A stretch of DNA of 64,000 bases from Closterium sp. Naga37s-1 (lineage: Eukaryota > Streptophyta > Zygnematophyceae > Desmidiales > Closteriaceae). The DNA is taken from NCBI GenBank assembly GCA_947471745.1, contig CANJKZ010001040.1:85151-149150 (forward strand), in the 5' to 3' direction. The translations under genes were made by a program, and so were the position numbers. Shown here piece after piece: positions 23,671-34,800 of this stretch (position 1 is the first letter of the stretch; every line of letters starts with the position of its first letter). The notes under the pieces are model-generated. The model ran no database searches. It had not been told where the DNA came from and worked only from the letters and a program-made list of their open reading frames with translations.

Positions 23671-23943
23671 GGGTGCTCGTGAGTGGTAGCATCATGTTGA
23701 GCATCATGCTGGGATTATAGTACGGTGCCCAGATCGATATTCCCCAGATCGATATTCCCCAGAGTGGTAGCGTCAGGTTGAGCAGGTTTTGTTTGACAAC
23801 CACCAGAGTTGGAATGGCGGGAAAATGGCAATGAAATTTGGCGGGAAACTAGGCTCGTCATAAGTTCGGAGGCGACCAGGCTGGTTTGGAATTTTGGTTC
23901 TGGCTGGCTTCGTATGGTTTGGGGCTGGTTTGGTCTGGTATGG

Positions 23944-23952
23944 TTTGGGAAG
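23944..23952. repeat. 9-bp target duplication of the fold-back element, left copy
   Basis: TTTGGGAAG, repeated at 24577-24585. Confidence 0.85.
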
Positions 23953-24576
23953 GAGAGAATTACTGTAGAGCCATGTTTAGTGATTCCTTTTTACTCGCGT
24001 GGCTTCGAATTACTCGAGTGGCCACCGAAATTGGTGATAATTACTCGAGTGGCCACGCCAGGGAATTCCCGCACGTGTTTTTTTTCCTGGCGCATTACCC
24101 TACGGGGGTCTGTAGCCCCGAATGTTTGTCTGGTTATTGCGCGATCATTTATATCCGAATTTTATGTTCGTGACCCTATATGACCGCGCATATTATCGAC
24201 CAATCATATATTAATGCCCGATCATATATTTCCTCGATCATAAACTGCAATGCCTGGTCGTCAATGCGCGGGATTTAGTGACCGCGCATGATTGGTCAAT
24301 TATATGCGTGGTGCCTTTTTTGGCAATGCGCATCCAATCAGGCGCGGTCATATAATGTCACGAACATAAATTTCGGATAATGAAAATCGCGCAATAATCA
24401 TTCCAAAACTCGGGGCTACAAACCCCCTTAGGGTAATGCACCGGCAAAAAAAGCGTGCGGGAATCCCCTGGCGTGGCCACTCGAGTAATTATCACCAATT
24501 TTGATGGCCTCTCGAGTAATTCGAGGCCACGCGAGTAAGAAGGAATCACCAAACATGGTTCTACAGTAATTCTCTC
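23953..24576. mobile_element. Fold-back MITE with ~235-bp inverted repeats and 9-bp target duplication
   Basis: Both ends read GAGAGAATTACTGTAGA inward, and the arms pair for about 235 bp with scattered mismatches (roughly 23953-24187 against 24345-24576), leaving a central loop of about 155 bp. The exact 9-bp flanking duplication TTTGGGAAG is typical of Mutator-like elements, whose non-autonomous members often have long terminal inverted repeats. No transposase is encoded. Arms contain several CTCGAGTGGCCA motifs. The superfamily call is inferred from duplication length and arm structure. Confidence 0.85.
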
Positions 24577-24585
24577 TTTGGGAAG
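24577..24585. repeat. 9-bp target duplication of the fold-back element, right copy
   Basis: TTTGGGAAG, matching 23944-23952. Confidence 0.85.
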
Positions 24586-24959
24586 AGTGGCAAAGCGGGA
24601 GAACTTCGTACATTTTGAGGTGTTCGTTTGGTGTTGTCTACCATGATTGAGGCAGAGCAGGTGTTTTCACCGCTTGAGACCATTCCGCAACAGACTGAAC
24701 CTCCCTGTTAACGAAGGAAATATGTCTGACCCCTATGAGGCACATTTGATCGAAACTCCAGTCCCAGTGCTTCGACATCGCCATCCGAAGCATGGACTTG
24801 CAGCGAGGACCGAGGTTCCATCCCACACCCCTAGCAAGAAAGGAAATCGTGCTGTCTCAAAGAACCGACCTAGATTTTAGACTCTGGAGCGGACTGTCAC
24901 GTTTTGACTGCAGTGTTGTTATGAGCTTAGTACTTGGCATCTGCTAAATCATCGGCGAT
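24586..24959. other. Spacer upstream of LRR gene B
   Basis: No gene recognised. GTTTTCACCGCTTGAGACC near 24662 resembles the TCTTCACCGCTTAGAACCG segment found downstream of A and B, so pieces of the duplicated flank recur here. B's promoter presumably lies in this stretch. Confidence 0.4.
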
Positions 24960-27039
24960 ATGGGTACTATCGAGCTAGCGCAAGGGGAAATGCCACAGCA
25001 GCCAAGGGCCGCTGGTCATCCAGAACGCCGGCAACGAATTAGCACCCTTAGTGATCCCTTTTCAAATATTTCTGACGATCTGCTAGAAACCATTCTTCTC
25101 CTCGTCGCATCTAAGGGCACCAAGTTCGATAGCCACGACAGTCCCAGTAACGAGCCCATCCTGCAAAACAGGATCGAGCAAGCGTTGAATGAGCACCTGC
25201 CGAACGAAAGCGTCTTATTCGGGTTACCCGAGGCTCCTGTCGCCACGGCCTCGTCGCTCACCGCCTTCCACCACGCTCTGGTCTGCAAGCGATGGTTGCG
25301 CGTCGCCAGATCCGTGCATCCCGCCATCGTCGTGCCTCGAAACCGCTTTTTCTCCGCACGAACTCTCGCCTCGCTCCTAGTCTCACCCACCTCGGGATTC
25401 CCGAACCTTCGCCATCTGCACCTCGGCGAATTCGCGACGGACGTCGTAGATCGCCACCTCGTGCAATCAATCTGCGACGGAAGCGGCTCGTCGCTGACCC
25501 ATTTCACAATGCACCTGTACGATCGCCGACGAGTGACAACCAGTAGTATATCAAGCTATCAGTCAATACCGAGCAGGGATCAGTCGACCAGCCTTGCACC
25601 GATCTCGGCCTCAGACGTCGCCGAGATCTTCAATTCCTGCACGCGATTGGTCAATCTGAATTTAAGATTCGGAAAAGGTGTTTCTGAGATCCCAGCTTCC
25701 ATCAGCCGCTTACAGCAGCTCACGCGCCTCAGCATGAGCTTCAGTAACGTTACCGGGTTACCAGAGGAGCTGTGCGGCTTGTTGGGACTGAAGCAGTTGC
25801 TCATCGTGTCGCAGTCACTTCGCGAGCTGCCTATTTCGTTCGAGTGTCTCACCTCCCTGGAGCATCTCTCTCTTCGCAACTGCTTAATAGGCCATCTCCC
25901 GAGCGATTTAGGCCAGCTTCGTAACATCAAGATCCTAAGCCTATCGTATCTGCGTCGCCTCATTGCTCTTCCGGAATCCATCTGTCAACTGCCGGCGCTC
26001 TCCCACCTTTCTCTCGACCACTGCCGCCGATTCGCCATGCTACCAGAAAATCTCTTCCAGCTGCCCGACCTGGATACGCTGCATCTAGACGGTCTGCCTG
26101 CTCTCACTTCGTTTCCCGATTCGTTCGGCAGGCTGCCCGCCAGCCAACCCTTGGGATCTCCCGCCCTCCGGAGTCTCACCATCCACGACTGTAAACGCCT
26201 ATCCTCGCTGCCGGAATCTATCGGCCAGTTTTGCGCTCTCCAGCAGCTTCGTCTAAAGTTTCTTGATAAGCTTACGGCTCTTCCGCATTCCTTGGGGTTC
26301 CTTATGGCAATGAAGGAGTTGAGAGTGTTTGAGTGCGCCTATCTCGTGAATCTCCCTGAGTCTGTATCCGCCATGGCAGCGCTCACAAGCCTCATTCTTG
26401 ACGGCTGCTCTTTTTCAGGCCTGCCCGGAGACATCGGGCAGCTGCAAAACTTGGTCACTGTGAAGCTGTTTTCTACATGCCTTTCTCACCTGCCTGACTC
26501 GTTCGGGCAGCTAGGGCAGCTGAAAGAGCTGATCATGTGTGAATGCTACAACCTATACGAGCTCCCTGCCTCGTTCACCAACCTCTCTTCATTAGAAACC
26601 CTACTCATCTATGGTGGATCCTCGCTTATAGACTTGCCTCTGGGTTTCGAGACTCTGCCGAAGCTCCGTACACTAGAGCTGCTAAACTGCGCCATGCCGT
26701 ATCTGCCCGATAGGTTCGGGGAGCTGCCGAGCCTGGAGATCCTCAAAGTGCAATCGACCGACACATACACCAGCGAAGGCCAGGACATTGAGCTGGACGG
26801 ATTCTGCTCCCTGCGTGGCTTTCCCTCCTCCTTCAGCCTGCTCACACGCCTGGAACAGCTGATCATAGACGGGTGTGGGATGCTGGGGGAGCTGCCGAGC
26901 GGCATGGGCAATCTGTGCAGCCTGAAGGTCCTGAAAGTGGAGAAGTGCAAGCGGCTGAAGGTCTTTCCGTCCTTCTTGCCCTCTGCTGAGGATGGTGCCG
27001 CAGGTGCCGGATCGTCTGCTCCTGCTGCCACCTCTGCTG

Positions 27040-27116
<77 letters not shown>

Positions 27117-28373
27117 ACTGCTGTTGCTGCTTCTGCCTCATTTTCCACCACTTCAGCTGCTGCCACCTCATTTGCTGCCACTTCAGTTGCTGCCACCTCA
27201 TCTGCTGCCACTTCAGCTGCTGCCACTTCGTATGCTGCCACCTCATGCGCTGACACCTTCTCCTTTTCCACTACCATCACTCCGCTCCCACTACTTGAAG
27301 AGCTGCTTATCTCATCCTGCCCAAAGCTAACGAACCTTCCAGAAGGCCTCCATCTGCTGCCTAGGCTGAAGCATTTCACGCTCGAAAAATGCACTAGCCT
27401 AAAACTCGCCAACTCAACCACCAACTCAGTCTCTTCATTCCCCTCCTCCTCCAATTTGGCCCCCCCACTAGTAGCGCCTATCTCCCTTCCGCAAGCCGTA
27501 GCGACCGTAATCATCTCAAATGTCTTCAAGTCAGCTCACTACCTCCCAGAATCTTTCCTTTCCCTTGATCGCCTTCGTCACTTGAACCTATATGACCTCC
27601 GATTCCTCAAGTGCCTTATATCCCCCCCAGCCCTCAGCCAAACCCCAGACAATGCCGAAGCTGAAGTGGAGGGTATACCTCACACCCCTCTGCCTGAGCT
27701 TCCCAGGATGACTGGATCGATTGAGCAGGCTGGGTTGGGGTGCCTGTCGGCTCTGGTGCACCTTCACATTGTCAACACCAACCTCCCCTCACTTCCGGAA
27801 AACCTAGGCGATTTGAAAGAGCTGGCAGTGCTGCTGCTAGAGAAGTGCCATGCCATGACATCGCTTCCTGCCTCCATGGCTACCCTTCCCAAACTGCAGC
27901 AGATTGGTCTCAAGTCTCTTCCTCTGCTGACTCACCTGCCCGAGAATCTCGGGCAGCTGAAGGCACTCAATGATTTGGGTTTAGATTCATGCAAAACCCT
28001 GGAGAGCCTTCCTGAATCATGCAGCCTGATCTCCTCCCTTATAGTGCTCAGCATCATTTATTGTCCTAAAATCGCTTGTCTTCCAGATTCACTCTCCTCA
28101 TTCACCCGCCTTTCCTCTCTGAAGCTCAATCGTCTTTCCAAGCTGCGGTTTCTCCCTTCTCCATTCTCCCTCCCATCCCTCATCAAGCTCTCAGTGCAAA
28201 ATTGCAAGGCGCTGAGGGCCCTACCCAGCGACTTGGGCAGTTTGTGCTGTCTGAGGGAGGTGGATCTGGATGGGTGTACGCAGTTGAAGGAGCTGCCACA
28301 ATCGCTGGTGGATAGAGTGAATGTGATTCAGATGAAGGGTTTTTGGGGAAAGATCAGGAAATATAAATATTGA
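24960..28373 (+). CDS. F-box/LRR protein, paralogue B (intact, 1137 aa)
   Basis: The only uninterrupted member of the cluster. Residues about 37-51 (ISDDLLETILLLVAS) and 99-117 (SLTAFHHALVCKRWLRVAR) look like the two halves of an F-box separated by a ~47-residue insert. From about residue 135 the protein is almost entirely LRRs of the plant disease-resistance style (repeated LP-x-SIGQL and LPDSFGQLGQLKEL). An Ala-rich insert around residues 680-780, coded by a GCT microsatellite and TCxGCTGCC repeats, interrupts the LRRs. F-box/LRR proteins usually act as substrate adaptors of SCF ubiquitin ligases in cytosol or nucleus; the target here is unknown. No signal peptide or membrane segment is evident. 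ATG 24960 gives MGTIELAQGE, matching A. Confidence 0.9.
27035..27125 (+). repeat. GCT/CTG trinucleotide microsatellite in gene B
   Basis: About 25-28 uninterrupted GCT codons encode a poly-Ala tract in the linker before the LRR that begins PLLEELLISSCPKL. Poly-Ala of this length is likely to vary between individuals. Confidence 0.93.
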
Positions 28374-28755
28374 AATATCGAAAGGCTAAGATATATTTAA
28401 AGGTCTAGGCAGTTGACACGACATTTCGTCACAGTTACGACTGTTGTATTCTGTATACTTGCCAATTCGTAATGCTCCTTTTCAGGCTCCCAGGAGTCAG
28501 TGTAAAAGCGTTGATTAGGTAAATTCGCTGTTTTTTGAAATCTTTTATCATTATCATCAGTGCCCTCTCTTCACCGCTTAGAACCGCTCGCTACTGCTGA
28601 CCCGTCTCTCAACACCAACGCCGCACTGACGATTTTCATTTCACAACCATCACTCGCCCCTCGTGCATTTCTAGAGAATTTCAAGGTGGCTCAGGTTTGG
28701 TCTTCAGGGTTCGAGTAGGGTTTGATAAGTGCTATTATCACTGGCACGGCACAAC
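28374..28755. other. Intergenic region between LRR genes B and D
   Basis: 3' flank of B with motifs shared with A's 3' flank (GGCAGTTGACAC near 28408, CTCTCTTCACCGCTTAGAAC near 28563), followed by upstream DNA of D. No gene recognised. Confidence 0.45.
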
Positions 28756-31641
28756 ATGACGTGCAGTGATCCCTTCTCCCAGTTCTCTGACGACCTGCTT
28801 GGCTCGATCCTTCTCCTCGCCGCGTCTGCGACAACCACCAGATTCGACGGCCACGATTGTGAATCTAGTAGGGAGGACATTCTGCGTGACGCGATCGGCA
28901 AAGCATTGGACGAGCCTCTGCCGTCGGAGAATGCGTGGGCTGGCACCACGCGCGATGCACGTGTGGTTACCGCTTCTTCGCTCGTTTCCTTTCGCCACGC
29001 GCTGGTCTGCAAGCGATGGCTGCTCGTCGCCAGATCCGTGCATCCCGCCATCGTCGTGCCTTACGATCGCTTCTTCTCATCCCAAACTCTCGGCTCGCTC
29101 CTCACCTCACCCACCTCGGGATTCCCGAACCTTCGCCATCTGCACCTCGGCGAATTCGCGACGGACGTCGTCGATCGCCACCTCGTGCGATCCGTCTGCG
29201 ACGGGTGCGGGTCCTCCTTGACGCATCTCACGATGCATCTGTACGATCGACGGATGGCGACTCGCGCGCAGGAAGACGAAATCAGAAGCGCGGCGCGCAA
29301 CGGCCGTGCGGCGATCTCGCCGTCCGATGTCTCCCAGATCTTCAATTCCTGCACACGATTGGTCAGTTTGGATCTACGGCTAGCGGACGGCGTTCCCACG
29401 CTGCCGCCTTCCATCAGCCGCCTACAGCATCTCACGAGGCTCAGCATGCGATCAACCTACAGCGTTACCGGGTTACCAACGGAATTCGGCTGCTTGTTGC
29501 GATTGAAGCGGTTGGAGTTTGAACTAGATTCCCTTGAAGCTCTGCCCGATTCCATCTGCGATCTTAAGGCTCTGGAGCACTTAGAGATTCAAAGATCCCC
29601 TTTGTCCAACCTACCCGAGAATTTCGGGCAGCTGCGAAACCTAAGAAGCCTCACGCTCTCGTTAGTAGAAGGTCTTCATGAGCTGCCCGAATCCTTTTGC
29701 GATCTACCAGCCCTCACGCGGTTCTCGCTCCTGTACTGCTATGACTTTTTGAAGCTGCCCGAAAACTTCCATCAGCTGTCAAGGCTGGAAGCGGTAGAAG
29801 TCTCGACTCTATCCGCCTTCACTTCGTTTCCTGACTCGTTCGGGCAGCTGCCCGCTCTGCAGGAGTTACGCCTTCAAAACTGGGATTTCTCGCAGCTCCC
29901 AGCCTCCCTTTGCTCGAGTCAAAGCCTCCGTAGCTTAACCCTCAACAACTGTGGAAGCATGACGGCCCTGCCTGAAGATTTCGGCCGAATCTCCACTCTA
30001 GAGTACCTGAGTTTGGAAATGTTTGGGAATTTCAGGGTTATTCCGGACTCTATCGGCCTTCTGTCTCAACTCAAGGAGCTGAATGTGATTGACTGCTGTG
30101 AGCTTTCGGCCTTCCCACAGTCCGTCTCCGCTATGGAGTCACTCACAAGCCTCGTTCTTGATGGCTGCGATCTTCACGAGCTGCCCGGAGACATCGGGCA
30201 GCTTTCAAACCTGGTTTCGCTGAAGCTGTCCAGTAGCAAGCTCGTCACTCTGCCCGACTCGTTTGGGCAGCTGGGGAAGCTGAAGGAATTAGTATTCATG
30301 GAATGCAACAGCCTGCTTGAGCTTCCAAACTCCTTCACCAATCTCAACTCCTTGGAAACCCTTTTCATTTACGGTGGTGCTTCTCTAGTAGACCTCCCTC
30401 CAGGTTTTGAAACCCTCCCGAAGCTGCGCACTCTCTATCTCTTCAACTGCGTCTTTGCGAGCCTGCCGGACAGGTTCGGGGACCTGCCGAGCCTGGAAGT
30501 GCTCAGGATCGGGACAAAGGCAACGTACAGCAGGAATAGGCTCGAGACCGGCAGCGAATCAGATTACGGAGATGAGTTGGAAGGCGCGTGCGCCCTCCAC
30601 ATGCTTCCCCAGTCCCTGGTTCGCCTCACAGGACTGGTAGAGCTCGTTTTGGAGGGGTGTGAGATGCTGGAGGAGTTGCCGCCAGGCATGGGGGGGCTGT
30701 CCAGCCTTAGAGTGCTCGAGGTGAGGAATTGCCCTCAGCTGCGGCTCTTCCCGTCCCTGCTCTCCCCTCCCGTCGTTGCTGCTGCAACTGCCACCCCTGC
30801 TCCCCCGTTTCCATCGCTGGAGCAGCTGGAGATATCTGACTGCCCGCGCCTGGAGAGCCTTCCAGAGGGCCTGCATCTGCTGCCTAGACTGGAACACTTG
30901 GCTCTTGAAGACTGCCCCAGTCTAGAGCTCACACACCCGAGCCCCTTGCCCCCCCCCACGTCCCCAACCCCACAGAGCAATACTTTTCTGTCTGCACTCT
31001 CCCCACCATCGACCTCCCCCTCCTCCCCTCCTCTTGTTGCGCCCATCTCCCTTCCGATTTCCATGAAAACCATCATTCTCTCAAACGTCTTCCAGTCAGC
31101 CCAGTACCTGCCAGAATCCCTTCTTTCCCTCGCCCAACTCACCCACTTGAACATCTACGACCTTCCATCTCTCCAGCAGCTTATTGCCCCTTCCCTTGTG
31201 ACCCAGTCCTCAGCCTACGATCAAGCCACCCACAATCACCAATCTGAAAGATTTGATTCTGATTCTGATGTGCCTGCCAGATTGGATCTCTTTCCTTCTC
31301 TGCAGCATCTTCACATCGCCCTCTCCAACCTCTCTGCACTCTCTGAAACCGTGGGCAATCTGGCGCAGCTGAAAGTGCTGCTGCTAGAGGAGTGTCCTGC
31401 CATGACCTCCCTTCCTGCGTCCCTCACTAGCCTCTCCAATCTCCAACAACTGACACTCAAGTCGCTCCCCTTGCTGACCCACATGCCCGAAAATATCGGG
31501 CAGCTTAAAGCCCTGCGCAATCTGAGTCTGGAGTCCTGCCAAGCTCTTAAAGCCCTGCCGTTCTCCGTCACCCTCCTCTCCTCCCTCATGCCTCCAATCA
31601 GATTCAGCCATTCAGGCAGGTTGGCAGAGCGAGGAAGGTGA
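28756..31641 (+). CDS. F-box/LRR protein, paralogue D (C-terminally truncated)
   Basis: I use ATG 28756 (MTCSDPFSQFSDDLL); the upstream open frame has no ATG. The F-box halves are FSDDLLGSILLLAAS and FRHALVCKRWLLVARS. LRRs resemble those of A-C, but the inter-LRR linker is short (VVAAATATPAPP), with no large Ala/Ser expansion. Similarity to the family ends near 31590 (FSVTLLSSLM); an unrelated tail follows to TGA at 31639. About four C-terminal LRRs, including the LPQSL-x-VIEVKG end seen in A and C, are absent. The breakpoint abuts the 3' end of the reverse-strand EGF-like gene, which also seems to stop abruptly. D might still be translated as a shorter receptor. Confidence 0.85.
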   Translation: MTCSDPFSQFSDDLLGSILLLAASATTTRFDGHDCESSREDILRDAIGKALDEPLPSENAWAGTTRDARVVTASSLVSFRHALVCKRWLLVARSVHPAIVVPYDRFFSSQTLGSLLTSPTSGFPNLRHLHLGEFATDVVDRHLVRSVCDGCGSSLTHLTMHLYDRRMATRAQEDEIRSAARNGRAAISPSDVSQIFNSCTRLVSLDLRLADGVPTLPPSISRLQHLTRLSMRSTYSVTGLPTEFGCLLRLKRLEFELDSLEALPDSICDLKALEHLEIQRSPLSNLPENFGQLRNLRSLTLSLVEGLHELPESFCDLPALTRFSLLYCYDFLKLPENFHQLSRLEAVEVSTLSAFTSFPDSFGQLPALQELRLQNWDFSQLPASLCSSQSLRSLTLNNCGSMTALPEDFGRISTLEYLSLEMFGNFRVIPDSIGLLSQLKELNVIDCCELSAFPQSVSAMESLTSLVLDGCDLHELPGDIGQLSNLVSLKLSSSKLVTLPDSFGQLGKLKELVFMECNSLLELPNSFTNLNSLETLFIYGGASLVDLPPGFETLPKLRTLYLFNCVFASLPDRFGDLPSLEVLRIGTKATYSRNRLETGSESDYGDELEGACALHMLPQSLVRLTGLVELVLEGCEMLEELPPGMGGLSSLRVLEVRNCPQLRLFPSLLSPPVVAAATATPAPPFPSLEQLEISDCPRLESLPEGLHLLPRLEHLALEDCPSLELTHPSPLPPPTSPTPQSNTFLSALSPPSTSPSSPPLVAPISLPISMKTIILSNVFQSAQYLPESLLSLAQLTHLNIYDLPSLQQLIAPSLVTQSSAYDQATHNHQSERFDSDSDVPARLDLFPSLQHLHIALSNLSALSETVGNLAQLKVLLLEECPAMTSLPASLTSLSNLQQLTLKSLPLLTHMPENIGQLKALRNLSLESCQALKALPFSVTLLSSLMPPIRFSHSGRLAERGR

Positions 31642-31819
31642 AGCAAAGAGTTGAACGAGTGGGGGAGAGGAGAGAGTCGGGAGAGGAGAGAGCGGGGAGA
31701 GAAAGAAGTGGGGAGAATGCAGCGTAGAGAGAGGAGAGAATGGAGCGAGTAGGCAGAGGAGAGAATAGGGAGCGGAGAGAATGGGGTAAGCAGAGTGCGC
31801 ATGAGTGAGGTGGTCTCAC

Positions 31820-34800
31820 CCGCAACACACTCGGTCGGGGTGATCCCAGAGCCTTCAGGGCAAGCACAGTAAGGCAGCGCCACCGTCTCACTGGCGGTTG
31901 CTGAAGGGAAGGACTTGCAGGTGGCTCCAGTGGGGCACTCGCCACAGGGAGAGTCTGAGGGGTGGGCATGGGTGCAGTGCGGCATGTGAGCCGATTTTGA
32001 GTCGACTCAACAATTAAGGAAGCGACACCGTCCCACTGGCGGTTGCTGAAGGGAAGGACTTGCAGGTGGCTCCAGTGGGGCACTCGCCACAGGGAGAGTC
32101 TGAGGGGTGGGCATGGGTGCAGTGCGGCATGTGAGCCGATTTTGAGTCGACTCAACAATTAAGCGACACCGTCCCACTGGCGGTTGCTGAAGGGAAGGAC
32201 TTGCAGGTGGCTCCAGTGGGGCACTCGCCAAAGGGAGAGTCTGAGGGGTGGGCATGGGTGCAGTGCGGCATGTGAGCCGAGTCGACTCAACAATTAAGGA
32301 AGCGACACCGTCCCACTGGGGGTTGCTGAAGGGAAGGACTTGCAGGTGACTCCAGTGGGGCAATCGCCACAGGGAGAGTCTGAGGGGTGGGCATGGGTGC
32401 AGTGCGGTACGTGAGTACGACTGCTTGTGGGGGATCGAGGTTCCAGAGGGGCGGGAGGCACGGGGTGAGGCAGAGGAAAGTCGTTCGCATGGGAGATGCG
32501 AGAGAGATGCATGTGGTCGCATGAAAGCCGTTGCATATTCACCCCACGGGTTGGCATGGGTTTGATGTACGAATACATGAGTTGAGATGAGAACAGAAGA
32601 GCTAGGAGGCTCACCCCAGAGGCTAGGAGGCTCACCCCAGAGGCAGAAATGATTTCCGTTGCGATCCACCTCGCATGTGCCACCAGGCACACAGCCCAAC
32701 GCGTCACAGGTCACATCTGCGGCAGGAGAGGCGGACAGAAAGACGCAACACACAAAAAAGATATGGGAATGGAATTCTTATCAATATAGTAGTTCTTTCA
32801 AAGGACATAAGGGCATCGGAATAAAGTAGGCAGGGGTAAGAGGGCATTGCCGTGGACTGAAAATTTGCCAGGAGCTCGGATGCTTGAAATCAAGCAGTGG
32901 CAGCATCACAGCTGCCACACCCTTCGGAATCACGCCTTTCGGAATCACACCCTTCGGAATCACACCCTGCGGAATCACACCCCTCGAAATCACAACCTTT
33001 GAAATCACACTCTTTAGGATCACACTTTCCAGAATCACACCCTTTTAGGGGGTGTCCCTCTATAGGGGGGTCAGCAAGGAACGTACCAGTGGAGTCCACG
33101 TTGCAGAGAACAGACGCCACTGAAGCGCCCTTGCGAATCTTCTTCTCCGTGCTAGGGGACCTGAAGGGCGTGGCAAGTGGAAACTCATGGAGGGAGAGGC
33201 GAGTGGAAGCCCACACACTCTATTTGAGGCGTCTCAAAAAGAGAACAGACGCCACTGAAGCGCCCTTGCGACATTCTCCTCTGTGCGTGGGAACCTGAAG
33301 GGCGTGGCAAGTGGAAGCACACACACGCCATTTGAGGCGTCTAAAAGGAAAACACTCGCCACCGAAGCACCCTTGCGGTTCTTCCCCGTGCGTGGGAACC
33401 TGAAGAGCATGGCAAGTGGAAGCACACACACGTAACGCTCACAGGACATTGTTTTATGTCCCCTTTCCCTCCGTTGTTCCCCCCTACCCAAGCCATGCAC
33501 TGCTCGCGTCCTCTCGGTGCCCTCTCGCTCCTCGTGCCTCAATCACCGACTTTTGAGGCGCGTCAAAAGCCATGCACTGCTCTTGCCCTCTCGCTCGTCG
33601 TGCCCCAATCACCGCGGGCGGCCACCCAACCCAAGCTCACAGCGGCGCACACGGCATCACTGCCACACACCACCCGCCACTCACAACACTCACACAACAC
33701 CCACCCAACACTCACAGCACTCACAACACCCACCCGCTACTCACACGTCCGCATTGCCAGGGTTGACCATGCCATCCCCCGCCTTGCCCTGGCAGCCGCG
33801 TCTCCCAAACACCATCCATCACCCAACACTCACACACCACCCAACACTCGCTACACTCACACACCACCCACCCGCTACTCACACGTCCGCATTGCCCGGG
33901 TTGACCATGCCATCCACCGCCTTGCCCTGGCAGCCGCGTTTCCCAAACAGCTGCACGCCGCTGCACCAATCAACACCCGAGAAAGCCGTCCAATCCACGT
34001 TGCTGCTATCCGCACCGCGGCCCCTCCACCACACCTGCACGCGGCTCTTCCGCTGCGCCTTCACAGGCACGTTCACGCAGCGCTGCTTGTTGAAGCCCAG
34101 CCGCGCCCCTCCCACCGCCACCGTTGTGGAGATGAACGGCTTGCGAACCCCAGTGGTGCTGCTGCTGGCGGTGCTGCTGGCGGTGCTGCTGGCGGTGCTG
34201 CTGGCGGTGCTGCTGGCGGTGCTGCTGGCGGTGCTGCTGCCAGTGCTGCTGGCGGTGCTGCTGCCAGTGCTGCTGCCAGTGGTGGCCAGCGCAATCCGCG
34301 CATTGACTTTGCTGCTTGCTGCTTCCACCGCCTTGTCTTCTCCATACACGGCGTTCAGCATGCTTCGCAGTGCGGATCCGCGAGGCTGAGACATGCTCTT
34401 AACTCTGCCGTCCCCATACGCTGCATTTATCATCTGAGCTGCTGCAAGGGACAAGGAAGAGGATGTGCAGAGAACAGAACAGATTATTTCTTAAACGCCT
34501 AAAAAATAGACTCATCTGAACTGCTGCAGAGGACGGGAGAATGTGCAAGGGAGAGAATATGCAAAGAAGAGATCAGAGAGCGGGTATGAGAGAGCAAGGA
34601 GTGGGAGAATGGAGGTGTGGAAGTATAATGGAGGCGGGAAACAGAAGCGAGCAGGAGGACAAGAGTGGAGACTCCCTGTTCTTTTGAGGCACCTCAAAAG
34701 GAGAAAGGGCATGAATCCGAGAGCCCACAGATCAAGGCAAGGCCTGACCCCACAAGCCTTGCAGCAATAAAGAACTCTCTCATCGATTGCAGATGAGCAT

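Larger units (their letters stand above)
33087..33430 (-). repeat. Three tandem copies of exon 3 of the EGF-like gene, two ending at palindromes
   Basis: In gene direction, copy 1 (about 33430-33347) and copy 2 (about 33322-33239) start with the intron's GTGGAAGC/CCACTTGCCA part, the CTTCAG acceptor and the exon's 5' part. Each stops within GTCTGTTCTCT or its equivalent and is followed by TTTTGAGACGCCTCAAAT or a variant. The third copy (33160-33087) is the complete exon with donor. Confidence 0.87.

Noticed and set aside
32890-33060. Pentapeptide CDSEG repeat as a metal-binding domain of the EGF-like protein
   Set aside because: It lies between a GTACGT donor and a CCGCAG acceptor whose phases match, so it is better explained as an intronic 15-bp repeat.
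31840-33430. CRISPR-like array (regular repeats with spacers)
   Set aside because: Eukaryotic context; the repeats are exon fragments with splice sites, and the units are not short identical repeats with unique spacers.
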